Origin: Acorus gramineus
Lineage: Eukaryota > Streptophyta > Magnoliopsida > Acorales > Acoraceae
Assembly (NCBI GenBank): GCA_030737835.1
Contig: JAUJYN010000015.1
Span: 3,940,171-4,004,170 of the forward strand
Length of the DNA stretch: 64,000 nt
Reading direction: 5' to 3'
The notes beneath the pieces were generated by a model. It made no database searches. It saw only the letters and a list, made by a program, of their open reading frames with translations, and was not told the origin of the DNA. The translations under genes and the position numbers were made by a program. This document shows, piece by piece, positions 24,161 to 35,900 of this stretch (within the stretch, counting starts at the first letter, position 1; each line of letters starts with the position of its first letter).

Positions 24161-27100
24161 TGTCACGCCCCAGGGCAGCCGTCCCCGGGATGCGGCAAGT
24201 GTATATAAAATATCAGAATCTATAGAGGAGGTCAATAATATATCATACACAAGCAACCAGAATGACACACAGACAACAAAGAGGCTGACATGATATATAC
24301 ACCAAATGCGGAAGCGAAAGACTGAATCTGTACATAAACATACTACAGACTCGATACTCAATCATCTTTCCTGTGAGAGCCAATATACACAATACAACTG
24401 AATATATACAAACGCGTGCTCAAGCACAGAAATAAAATACATACAGTCAAGAAGGGATGCTGATAGCCTCTGGCACTCGCGGAACATAGCGCTGCTCCGC
24501 TACTGAAGGAATCCCTCGGACAGCTCCACCTGCTGCTCCGGCTCCAGCTCAGGCTCAGTGGCAACTGAGGAAAAACATATGCGAGAGGTGAGCCACACGC
24601 TCAGTGAACAGCACAACCCATGCATCACAGACAATATTGACCACAATTCATTTATTTATCCAGCCTCTAAGTGGCATAACACATAACCCAGTGGGTCGCT
24701 CCATCGACGACCCACCACACCCTCACCCTCACCCTCAACAGGTGACGCAGGATATTGGGACTGATAATCATCCAATCACAAAACCAGCAGGTCGCTCATC
24801 GCCAACCCACTACTCCCTCACCCTCACCCTACCACGGGTGACATAGGATTTTGGGACTGACTAGGCTGTTGGTCACCATTGGTCCACCGATAGTCTCTCC
24901 TCCACTCCGTAGGCCGCTTGGTCTACTCCCACATTCAGCACAGTCCGAAACCAAATCAGGAGGTGCCTACTGATGGGAGCCCTCACCCACAACTTCAGCA
25001 CAGTCCGAAACCAAAATCAGGAGGCGCCTACTGATGGGAACCCTTGGAAGGGACGGCCTTTCTAACGCTGGGGCAGCCTCTACCGGATCCAACGAAGGGG
25101 ACAAAACAGCCTATCCATACGCACATGATCCACTCGGATCCGCCGACTACACACCTCAACGACTCTAATGTCCTGAATTCCTCAGAATTCCTCCAGGGCG
25201 CATAACCAAGATGCGGGGAACATGTACAATAATAGCAAGGTTGGAATATTACTGGGGGAAAGAAACTTGGGAGGGCAGCGTGAGTTCTCGATATAGGACA
25301 CACCGACAACCAAACAAGGAACACGGAGTACCCTAGCCCCGGTCTCACCGCTGTCCTCGGGAGGCCCCTCCCCTATAATATTCACTAATTATGCTAATAA
25401 TCATACAATGGATAAATCATTAATTATCAACTAGAGATATAATATTATTGGGACAAGAACCTTGGGAGGGCAGCATGAGGTCCCGATACAGGACATCCCG
25501 ACAACCAAACAAGGAACACGGAGTACCCTAACCCGGGTCTCAATGTTGACCTCGCAAGGCCCCTCCATATAATATTATCTAAAGCATGCAATTAACATAT
25601 ACTAGCATTTAATTTAATAAATAAACTAGTAGGACACATGCATAGGCCAAGGCTTCCTAGCATGAGAACAGGGGGACAAGATACAGGGCTCTTACACCTA
25701 TCCTAAGGGTGCAAGTCCCTAACATACAAGTCTAGGGTGGCATGCATTCTACACATAAATCATGCTGCATGGATTAATATTTATAACAGGCTAATATACA
25801 TCCATGGTGCCTCAGGGGAGGGCAATACACTCCCAAGTGAGTAGTATGCCTCCCTACTGGGTTGGATTGTCCCACTAACCAGAAACCGAGTCGTCGTGCG
25901 ACCGTCCGTCAAGATCTGCAAGATAGGGTAGTAACTTGGTGAGTAAAACCCAAAAACACTACAAAATATACCAAGCTACACAAATAAATACCCAACACTC
26001 GGGCAAACGTACATACGACCCGTACGCACGCTAGCCCGAGCACCCCGACACACTCCCGCACCCCCGGCAACCATCCGCACGGCCAACCGCCCTCGGGTGC
26101 TCTGCCGCGCCACAGCCCGCGCACCCAGGCGCACCGTCGGGCCCCTGCCCGCACGCCTGGACATGCAGCTGAGCCACCCAGGTGCACTGCGCGCCCACTG
26201 CGCCCCGCCGCAGCAGCCCGCGCACACCCCGCACGCCCCCGCGCGCACCACGCGAGCACACCGCACGCCCCACGCGCCCAGCGCCTCCCTGCGCGCACCA
26301 CCAGCTCCGTCCCGCGCGCACTCCGTGCGCACCACCAGCCTCTACCCGAGCGCACGCCTGCTCCTCTGCCCTCCTCACCGCGCGCACGCATGCCCTGCCG
26401 GCCCTACCCAGGGCGCCCAGCACGCCCGCAGCACCACCCGAGCGCACGCCGCGCGCACGCCTGCGCGCACACACTCGCGCGCCCGGCCACCTGGTGCGCC
26501 TGCCTGCTGCGCCCGCTGCCAACTCTCCCGGGACTGCCAGCCTGCCAGCCCGAGCTCCTCTACCACCAACCACCGACCACCCCAAGGCCTCCGACCACCT
26601 CCCACAGCCCTCCGACGGCCGCCGACCACCACCCAACCTCAAATCCACCCTCCTAACATACATCTAAGCATGAAAAGAGAGGAAAAAGGGCTTACCAAGG
26701 GGAGGAAGAGATGTTCGGTTGCTCTCCGCGCACCGAAACCTTTCCCCAAAGGCCTCCAACGCCGGGATCTTCCTTGGCCCTCGAATTGGCCCAAATCAGA
26801 GGAGAAAAGAGGGGGGATGGAGGGGCCAATCTTCTCGGAATTCGAATCCGAGAACACCGGGGCGTAGATCGGGGCCCGATCTACTCTTTCTATGTTATGG
26901 GTTTTGAGTTTCAAGCCCTCCAAGGGGCTTAAAAGCAAGAAAAATGGAGAAGGAGAGAGAGAGAGCTCAAGGAGGAAGATGATGAATAGTGCATGACTTT
27001 TCTCACCCCTCTTATATAAAGTCAACTCACTTAAAAACCCGGATACGCCCCGGAACTGCGAAATTCCAGAAACGTTGTCGGAATTCGATGAAATTTTCGT

Positions 27101-27282
27101 GAGAGGCCTAAAATGGCACCAGGACACCAAATATGCAGTTAGATTTCCAATCGGAGTCCTCTAACTCAGGACGATAGCTAACAGTCCAAAAATTAGCGGT
27201 TCCGATCGAAAATCGAAAAAAAAAAAAACTGCCAGAACGCTCCAACGGTTACCAGCAGACTAAAAGTGACACATATATAACA
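24161..27282 (-). mobile_element. Solo LTR D, TSD CGCGT
   Basis: 3122 bp in reverse orientation (starts TGTCACGCCCC, ends ATATATAACA). Perfect duplications CGCGT at 24156-24160 and 27283-27287. No internal domain. The CpG-rich block is at about 26030-26550. On its own strand a donor-like GTAAG starts at 26695 and an acceptor-like CTTGCAG ends at 25916; CTTATATAAAG near 27010 is TATA-like. Confidence 0.95.
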
Positions 27283-27316
27283 CGCGTCCCGGGGACGGCC
27301 GCCCTGGGGCGTGACA
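27283..27316 (+). mobile_element. Outer solo LTR, last 34 bases
   Basis: CGCGT (the second copy of D's target) followed by the conserved LTR terminus ending GGGGCGTGACA. The gene target copy TGGAC follows at 27317. Confidence 0.93.
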
Positions 27317-28045
27317 TGGACCACCTTCGCCCATTTGATGACAGCAGAAACCTTGTCCGCATGGACTGCTTTGGCCCACGCAAAGCAGCCAAGGCGACCA
27401 AGATCATCAACCACGTCAGCGTACTTTGACGGACATGAATAGTTTGCCCTGACGAACAGAATACCCTAGAAAATGTGGAGAATAAACAATTTTGTGAAGT
27501 CCGTCACAGACTTCTCGTTTATCTTGTGGATAAGATCTCACATGTGTTTCTCCATCAATGATCGTACAAGGTACTTTTGGCATTGAGATGTGAAACACTC
27601 CCTATAATAGGGAGAGGTGGGAGACTTTTTACTGGTGGTCGCTGGTGCCCCTTGGCTAGAGAAGTTGAGGATTGCGAAGACGTGCTCTAGTAAAAAGTGA
27701 AGTTCCTTTCCTCGGACCACGAAAACGTCATGTGGTCCGAATCGTAGAAACTTAAAACTATCTCCTGCACAACGACAAGGATATCAACTAAGTGTCCGAA
27801 TGGGATAGCTCAGATGGACTGCAGGTAGAATAGAGAATTTTGTAGCCCCATGTCTTGTATAAGACCAACTAGACGGGAGGTGCTGCACCGCGACTGGAGG
27901 GGCTTGCTTGCGACTTTGACAGACTTTATTTTGCCTTGTCAGACAAAATAACCAACATATTTTCAGGAAAAACCAAAACTGATATTGAAAAACATAGTCT
28001 ATACTACATTAGCAGCATGTTCTTACCTCCCCCTCCACTGCCATC
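27317..28045 (-). pseudogene. 5' half of degenerate minus-strand gene (DUF1985/Ulp1-associated-like)
   Basis: A possible first exon is 28045-28028 (MAVEGE, then a GTAAG donor). A following exon near 27935-27770 reads LIQDMGLQNSLFYLQSI with an in-frame stop. The largest exon starts at 27764 after a GTGCAG acceptor and contains FKFLRFGPHDVFVVRGKELH, then SPTSPYYRECFTSQCQKYLV, then NYSCPSKYADVVDDLGRLGC up to the insertion point. Two stops interrupt it: TGA at 27540-27538 and TAG at 27468-27466. The VDDL...FAWAK pattern recalls the 'VDDL..F..YPWG' block that I associate with DUF1985-type transposon genes. This is a resemblance, not a database match. With the other half at 5005-6838 it formed one gene before the gypsy insertion. 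Confidence 0.5.
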
Positions 28046-28123
28046 TTCTCCTTTCCAACCATTAGAGTGATTTTTCATGTGTGAGGTGGAATTGAAAGTT
28101 GCAATGTAAATTCAAATGATTAA

Positions 28124-28177
28124 AAGAGAGAGAGAGAGAGGGAGGGAGAGAGAGAGAGAGAGAGGGAGGGAGAGAGA
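28124..28177. repeat. GA-rich microsatellite
   Basis: AG repeats broken by GGGAGGG steps, just upstream of the putative start of the minus-strand gene. Confidence 0.9.
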
Positions 28178-29123
28178 CAGTTGAGAAGGAATTGAGCGAA
28201 GCAAGAAGAAGCATGTGCTAAGTATGGCATTTTATACGTAATAACAAATCAAATGATGAAATTGTCCTTAGCACATACTCCCTTAACATGATATATGCTA
28301 TGTTAGGAAGGATAGTGAAGTAATTTCTCCAATTTCGTGGACGTACATGTGTTACCAAAAGGGCGCCTTTTGAAGTCTCGTTTTTCAAATCACAGACAAT
28401 AATTATTCTTCGATTTTTGAAATTCGATTTTATATAAAATATTATTTTCAAAAACCAATTAAGTATGTACTATGATAATCTTGCATGTACTTCACTGCCA
28501 CATGTTTTTTATTTGACGTGATTATTTATTATCCCATCGGTTGACGTCTCATGCTATACACGTGGAAGTCCACCCAGCACACCCATTTATCAGCCGTCAA
28601 ATCAAATCTCATAGCTTCTCAGAGAGTCTACACTAGCATAGTGTATACTAGCATATAGTGTATGCATCAGACCAACACTGTCCAATCAATACTATTTTCT
28701 AAATAAAATAAAGTATATAATATCATAGCAATGCATACACTATGCTACTAAAACGTATGACTAATATATTTTTAAATAGTAGTGCATATGACTAATATAT
28801 TTTCAAATAGTATATCAATTGAATGTAAATCTACAAAAAAAAAAAATGCAAGACAAACTAGAAAAACAAAAAATATATTAAAATATACTACAATCAAATA
28901 GAAAGGAGAAAATTTGCATAGGTTGTATCCCAAAAAATCGTAAAAGAAACCATAAAACAACACGTCAAATAGGGAAAAAAAACCGTTCTTACAGGAATAT
29001 ACATACTAGTATTGCATATGTTGTATCTCATAAAAAAAAAGATTCATAATACCAAGTACCACACTTACTTACCACACTTCTTCTAACACAAATATGCATC
29101 ATCAATGGAACTCAAATATGCTC

Positions 29124-29124
29124 T

Positions 29125-29163
<39 letters not shown>
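29124..29163. repeat. (TG)n(AG)n compound microsatellite
   Basis: About nine TG units followed by about ten AG units. Confidence 0.92.
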
Positions 29164-29164
<1 letters not shown>

Positions 29165-29942
29165 GATTGATGTGTCAGAGAGTTTTGAATTTCAAATTTA
29201 GTCCGCTCAGAAATAAAGAAAGCAAAGAAAAGCCTAGTCAAATTGTTGCCATGTTGGATTGCCAAGGTAGAGACTGCACGTCGAGCTGCATTCGGGGCTG
29301 AGTATATCATTTTCCTTATAGATTTTTTTCAAAATTTGGGCGGCGTACATTCGCCCCTACCCCCAGGCATCCATAACGAGCTTAACTGGCCTATGAAAAA
29401 TAGACCCAAGCTCTGCCTGGGCCCACTAATTTTTCTGACCACGGGTCTCTTAGACAAAATTGAGGACCGCGACCCCCCACGAGCTTGGACCTGAATGGGC
29501 TATACGGGTCGGGCTAGGATTTTGGGCTTGCGGATGGGTTTACGGGTCTGTGGTAAAAAAAAAAAAAAGGGTTGTTACACACAAATCCGTTTCCAGCCCT
29601 ATATGTCTCGATAAGTGTCTTATTTTATTTTAATGGGGAGACGCTTGTCCCCCGTTCATTAAAAGGAGACACATATGTCTCAACAGGACGGTCCACACTT
29701 TAACCAGCTAAAGGGTTGGGTCAGGTTTTGACCCTACAAGTCTGGGCGGGGTGGGTCGGCTAATGATCTTTATCCTTCCCACCCCGCGTAAAAAATATGA
29801 ATTTTTAAAAAGGGGTGGAGTTACCGCTCAACGGTGCATGTAACCGCCCCTTCAACATTTTCCCGTACAACAAAACCCGTCTCTCCCTCCAAAGTCACGC
29901 TGTTATCCAAACCCTCCACTCACGAAATAATAAAAAAAAGCG

Positions 29943-32900
29943 ATGCTCCTCTCGTCCATCGCCATCCAAACACCCGCTCTCAACCCTCCCTTCAGACCCC
30001 GCCAATCTTTCCTCCTCCGACCCCTCTCTGCCCTCCGAAACCCTAAACAGGACACCCTCCGCCACCACCACCACCACCAGGCCTCCTCCACCGCCGGCTC
30101 CGACGGCGCCCTCTCTGTGGCTTCGGCGGCCGCCGTGGCCGCGGCGATCCGTCGGGCTTCCTCCGCGTCGCCGGTGGACTTCTCGCAGCGGGTGGAGAGG
30201 GAGGGGCTCGTCCTCCCGAGTACGGACTTCCTGAAGCTTTGCGCGGAGCAGCTCGAGCTCTTCCGCTCTATCGTCCATGGCGACGCCGTCTTGTCGGTGA
30301 ACACCGCTTCGATCTTTGCCTTGCTTATGTGTGTCTGATTTGGAATTCATGGTGTTGCATTAACCAAAGATTGTCGATTCTTTGTCAGTTAATACGTGTC
30401 TACTGATCTGTGAAGCCATTTTGAGCGACTATGATATTCACTCTAGAATGGATTCTGAGCCCACTCACCAAAATATCGTTGATTCAGTTTTAATCAATTT
30501 GTGTCTTTGATATCTGAAACCAGAACAATTGTCAACTGAATGTAATATTCAGTCTAGAGTAGATTCTGAGATCATTTTGGCCATGAAATAGAATAAAGTT
30601 GAATAGAATTGGTTTGAGTAAAGATAGTATCTCAACATCAGTGATGTATTAGAACATATAAGTTTGAATAAATAATAACAGGAGATAAGTTATCTCCTCC
30701 AAAGGGGATACATAAAAATCAAGCAAGATTTATGGGAAACACCAAAGCATGGGTTGATGCCTTTAATATGTTATGATAGCCAAGCAAACAAGCGCTGATT
30801 GTATTTCCACCATTTTTTTGTGCAGGTTTATGTAAGACCAGCTGGTAGTTATGTCATGGATCAATTAGAGCTGCGGCGTGTCACTGTCTATCCAGGCGCT
30901 GAAGTGGCCGAGAGCACTAATTTTGTTATACTGATTGGTAATTTCACCATTCCAGCCGGTTTACGTGCTGCCGAAGCGACTCTCTCGAATCAGCAAGTAT
31001 GTCTTCTGGTTATCGAGGTGACCTCTTATAGAAATCTCTTTTCAATCGTGTTTTTGAATGCTGGTTTGCATTGTAGGTGGAAGTCATTCCTGAGTGGGGA
31101 GCTGTGGTTTTGCCAATGATTAAACATCCTTTCGTCGTGGGGTTTTTAGTTGCTGAGTTTCCGGCAGTGCAGTTCGAAGCTTGTGAAACTGCACAAACTG
31201 ATTCAAACTTTGCACTCAGCACTCCTCCAGATGCCGTGTATCAGTCATCATCACGTTCTGATAGACTGGTTTGGGAAATTGAGGATTTGACCAATAGACA
31301 CCATTGGTTCTCCACTGAGCAAAGGTCAAGAGCCATTAAGATATCTCGTTCTCTTGCTGTGGCATATGTCATGGATCAGGTAGCTTATGACCTTTTGTAT
31401 TTTTCAAAATTTTGTTGAAGATTGTGTAGGACTCATCTTAAATTTGGTTTAAAATAAATCCTTCAAATAGTTAAGGTGGCAATTTTTTACAAAATTCCAT
31501 TTTCTTTGTGGCCTCAAGTTTCGCATCTCAAGTTTCAATTATTAATAGGGTATTAACTTTATAGCATACTATTGACTCAACACCTTGGTTAGATATTTAC
31601 AAGAATATTATTTTATTGGCAAAGAATTTGATTATGAATTTGGCATACGGGCAATGATAACATGTTGAGTTGATTTTCCATATGTTGAGTTGAATTTGGC
31701 ATATGGACTCAACAATAAAAACAAGGATCTAGAAGGGGAAAAGCTCAGAAGTTGAAGTTATGAAATGTTTAACCTTAAACAGTAGTCTTGTTTTTTGGGA
31801 GTATATAAATCAAGATTTGACAAATTGGTTGGACTAAGGATTGATGATGCTGATTCCTATCTTTCATTTTTGTTTTTTTCTGATCTTTTTCCGTTTTTTG
31901 GCTAAGCTGTAACTCAAAATCTATTGGGTGGTTGCAAACATCCATGTTCACAATTGAGCTAAGAGCTATTGTACTTTCTCAAAAAAGAAAAAAAAGGAAG
32001 CACAGTTCTATTGGGTCATACCCAACTATCACTATAATCTAACATTATCCTCTTCCGTCAACACAAGCCTTTTTCTTCTTTTTTTTAATTTTGGTGTCAA
32101 CACGAGTATTTCAATCAACTGTTGGACACAACCCAAAAACTGGAGTTGTGGTCCTTGTTATGTAATTCGTATGGTTAACTAATACCTTATGCATCTATCA
32201 TTTTTGTGATAAGCCATTGTCTTTGCTCTTGCGATTCTTCAAAAAGTATCTTCTAGTTAGTTTCACCACATGATGTTTCCCCTCCATCCTTGTTGCATTT
32301 GCCACTCGTCTTTAATTATTTTTACAAGTCACATTTGGTTTCCTTTAAGAGAAGTGTATTGAGTAATCTTACTAGTTTCTTAGAAACATGCACAGCTGAT
32401 TTTTTTTTTAATGATAGATTCAACTTGAATTTTGGCATTTAATGATCCCTCATTTAGGAATCCAAATAGTTTTCATCATCAGCTTGTCACAACTCACGAA
32501 AGGATTTATTCTGCCAATCCACTATTGGTTATAAAACTAATCTTTTTTGGTGTCTTATCATTTTCATGTTCATCATTGTTTGTGGTTTCTAATTCTTCCA
32601 AGTCATTAGATCTTTCCTCTTGGTTATAAAACTGGAACATCACTATCCCACCTTTCACCATAGATGTTCAAGCCAGCTTAGTTTCCTTTAATTTTACCTC
32701 AGATCTTTCCATTCATGTCTCGTTTCCCTCTTCCCATGACATTTACAATTTCTCCATTCGGGCATTGCCATCCCCAACTTCCATCACAGATGTCCAAGCC
32801 ACTTTACTTTATCTCCAGTAGTTTATCTAAGTCTATCTTTACAACCTTTATAACAATCCTAACAATAAGATTAGGAAAAAAAACATTGCATGGACAAAGA

Positions 32901-35900
32901 TTGTACATGTAATATGGACAAAAAATACTCATGAAGATAACTACTGTGTGATGCATCTTTTGTTTAAATTTCATATTTATTTTGGTACATATTTCCATAT
33001 TTCAGAATGATGATCTTCTAGACTTTGCTTTAACTAGTGACCTGCTTTTATAGAAATCTATGCTGCTTCAACATTCATCTTGGCAAAATAGTGTCAGAAT
33101 TGGTGAACTGGTGGACCAAGTAAGGTGCTATGTTAGTGTTGTAGCCTGATTTAAAATTCAAATATATGTTGTTATATCCAAAAAGATTATTACTGTTGAT
33201 TTACCTTTGTTGACAGATACGTGCTCCTCTTTCTAGCATCAGAACCTTGAGTTCCATGTTGGCCCTCCACATGAAGAAAAGTGAGGTTTGTTTGGAAACC
33301 TGTTTTAAAACAACGTATTTCATGTTATGTATTTACTTTCATAGGTTTCTAAAACATACTTCTGTTCTGATAGATATCATATGACATCATCGGAGACATA
33401 CTTGTCCAAGGAAATCATATCAAAGATGCCTTGGAACAACTTCAAGATGCTGTCTACTTCACAAAGGTGCCTGGTGGACCTCCACCCACATCACTCATCT
33501 ACTCTACTTTAGTTGATATTTCATCAATATTAAAACTCGATAAAGATTGTTACCTTCTGAAGGAAAAATATTCATTTCATCATATTCATTGGGTGACATG
33601 TAAAATTTATGTTTAGAAAATAGGAAAAAATTAAAGATCAATAGCAGTTAAACATGTAAGAAACTAAAATTAAAAAGTATGTTGGGCTAATTTACAAAAA
33701 ACCTAAGAAACATAGACACTTCAATAACATATCGTGCCCTTGCCTTACAAGTGTCGGATACACGATACAACACGACACACGTTGGATACTTATGTCAGAC
33801 ACATCTCATACATGTCCAAGATTTAAAAATAAATTTCTGAATTTCGAATAGGCATTGGAAGCATGATGGGCATAGTGTGGACTCAAAACGCATATCGACG
33901 CGACATTCTAATTTTTCTTACTAACTATTCGTAACGTTTTTGCTCTTATAAAACAAAATGATGTTTAAAATCTTCGTGAAGTTGATATTTGATGCACTAT
34001 TGTAGTTTATCAACTTTTTATAGTTATTTGTAATCCATTTTTTCTAAATAATCTTATTATCATATTATTGATTTATCTATTGACGTGTCTTTGCTGTGTT
34101 CGTGTCCTTATTTCTCAAATTTCTGTGTCACTGTGTCTATGTCCTGTGTCCTTTGCTTGTATCCTTGTCCATGTTCCATAGCAGAAAAACAATCCTACAA
34201 TACAGATGAACAAGCACTATTAGCGTGAAATGACCTTTTGAACCTTGACTCAAACAATAATTTATACATGTATTGTCTATTATAGATGGTAGTATGAATC
34301 AAGTGGGTATTGTTTGAAAACCAATGTTTCAATGTCACGTGTGGCCCCGCATGTGCGGTCGGGGTCCAAAAGGTATAAGCGGCCACATGTACCGAACATG
34401 CAATCACACACATTGATCGTTTGAACGAACCTATAGGTCCGTTAGAGGGGTCGTTATTTTTCAACTGTCATTCGAACAATAGTTCAAATGCCCAAAAATG
34501 GGTTCTCTGGAATAGAACTTTGTTCGTACTACATTCAATCATTCGAGCAACAATGTTCGAATGGGATCTTAAAAGAATATTTTTAAACTACTTCATCTTG
34601 AGTCCATTCGAACAGACCATTTGAACGGTCACATATGTTCGAACGGAGATGCGCTGAAACATTCAGTTCAAAAAATTATGCAGCTTGTGCAGCGCCCATG
34701 GCAGCACTTACCGCATGTTCATCGCATATGCTCTGCACATGGCCAATCAAATGTGGTAGAGGTGTCCAAAGGACACGTGTGGCCGCACATAAAAACACTG
34801 TTTGAAACTCTTCGATGCACATAATCTTGCATTAATTGGTAAATAACTGTGGAGGTTTGGATGTGGCTTTAGTGATTTATGACTGATGCAGTCATTCTTC
34901 ATAAATATTTAGAATACTTGATTTTCCATTTTGCTTCATATGATTTTTGACTCTTTGAGGTTGCAAATAGATGTATGCTAATCTACATGCAATACAAGCT
35001 CTCTATCTTGAGCTCCCTGTCAATCTGATTTCTTCGTATCATAGAAGAAAATTAATCTTTGTTTTCATATACTTTTTGTAGTCTAATATAGTTCGATTTA
35101 ATGAAGAAACACTGAAGAAGTTGAACACTTCAACATATGGCCATCCAGAGTCAATGAGGTCCCAACTATCTGGGTCTTTATCCAATGATAAGAGCATGAT
35201 AAGCTCAGAAAGAGTGCCCCCTTTAGATCATGTGATAAAGGACATGGAGATGCCTATGCCACCACTTGCTCTTGCACCACTGCAACAGCATAAAGTCAGG
35301 TATTTTTTTTCCAATGTGTTACAGTATTTATTTAGTCAAGCCTTTTTCAAGATTTGTGTGTACTTTTTCTTTGTAGTGTGCTATACTAGTGTCCGCTATT
35401 CGTATGAACTATCTATATTTCTGCATAACGGTGGGCAGATTTGCTATTTTTGTCTGTCCTGAGTATTTTGTACTGTGAATTATATATATAAAAAAATGCA
35501 GGATCCATGGACTTAATTGTAGAAGGATCTTGTAGAAAATTTAGTTTCATTGATTTGGATGCACCGGTTTCTTAATATTTCCAGTGGATCTGTAGTTTTG
35601 ATGTTGGATTTGTCCTACATTATGGTTGTGCATCACCATTTTATGAATTGGTAGTAATTAAACCTTCCTTCCTTTTCTTTTAAATAAAAAGAGAAGTAAC
35701 AACATCCACAATCCTACTATGATTGAAAATTCATGTTATATATGATGTTTCACAAGTCTTTTGGGATTATGACGTTCCACAAGTCTTTTGGGTTTTCTGT
35801 TCATTGTCTCAGTGAAGAAAGTTTTATGCCCCCACCTGACTTCTTTTGATAATTTCATTCAAAAGTTTGGATCGTCGGAGATTATCTTAAAGAAGGCACA

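Larger units (their letters stand above)
6839..27316. mobile_element. Nested gypsy insertion complex with TSD TGGAC
   Basis: The whole block is bounded by a perfect 5-bp direct repeat, TGGAC at 6834-6838 and TGGAC at 27317-27321, and by the family's LTR termini (TGTTATATAT at 6839, GGGGCGTGACA ending at 27316). Inside, the outer LTR is continuous once three later insertions are set aside, so the founder event is a solo LTR. The layers are: outer solo LTR; full-length element B (9413-23894) inside it; solo LTR C (13157-16455, reverse) inside B; solo LTR D (24161-27282, reverse) near the outer LTR's end. Each layer has its own target duplication. Confidence 0.93.
28046..29942. other. Intergenic region upstream of CSK
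   Basis: AT-rich, with no supported gene. It holds a GA-rich microsatellite (28124-28177), a (TG)n(AG)n microsatellite (29124-29163), scattered relatives of the GCTATGTTAG motif, and a small inverted repeat (28649-28667 with 28731-28747, core TAGCAT...GTGTATGCAT). From about 29300 the sequence becomes GC-richer, and the last part (about 29815-29942) is probably the CSK 5' untranslated region. No clear TATA box was found in front of CSK. Confidence 0.55.

Noticed and set aside
28649-28747. Short hairpin as a possible microRNA precursor
   Set aside because: The arms are only 17-19 bases, imperfect, and made of the local GCTATGTTAG-type repeat.
29895-30350. Minus-strand open frames over CSK exon 1
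   Set aside because: They are antisense shadows of a GC-rich coding exon that has correct splice sites and family similarity on the plus strand.
34195-34464. Small minus-strand open frame in CSK intron 6
   Set aside because: No similarity, no splice context, and it lies in a repeat-rich intron.
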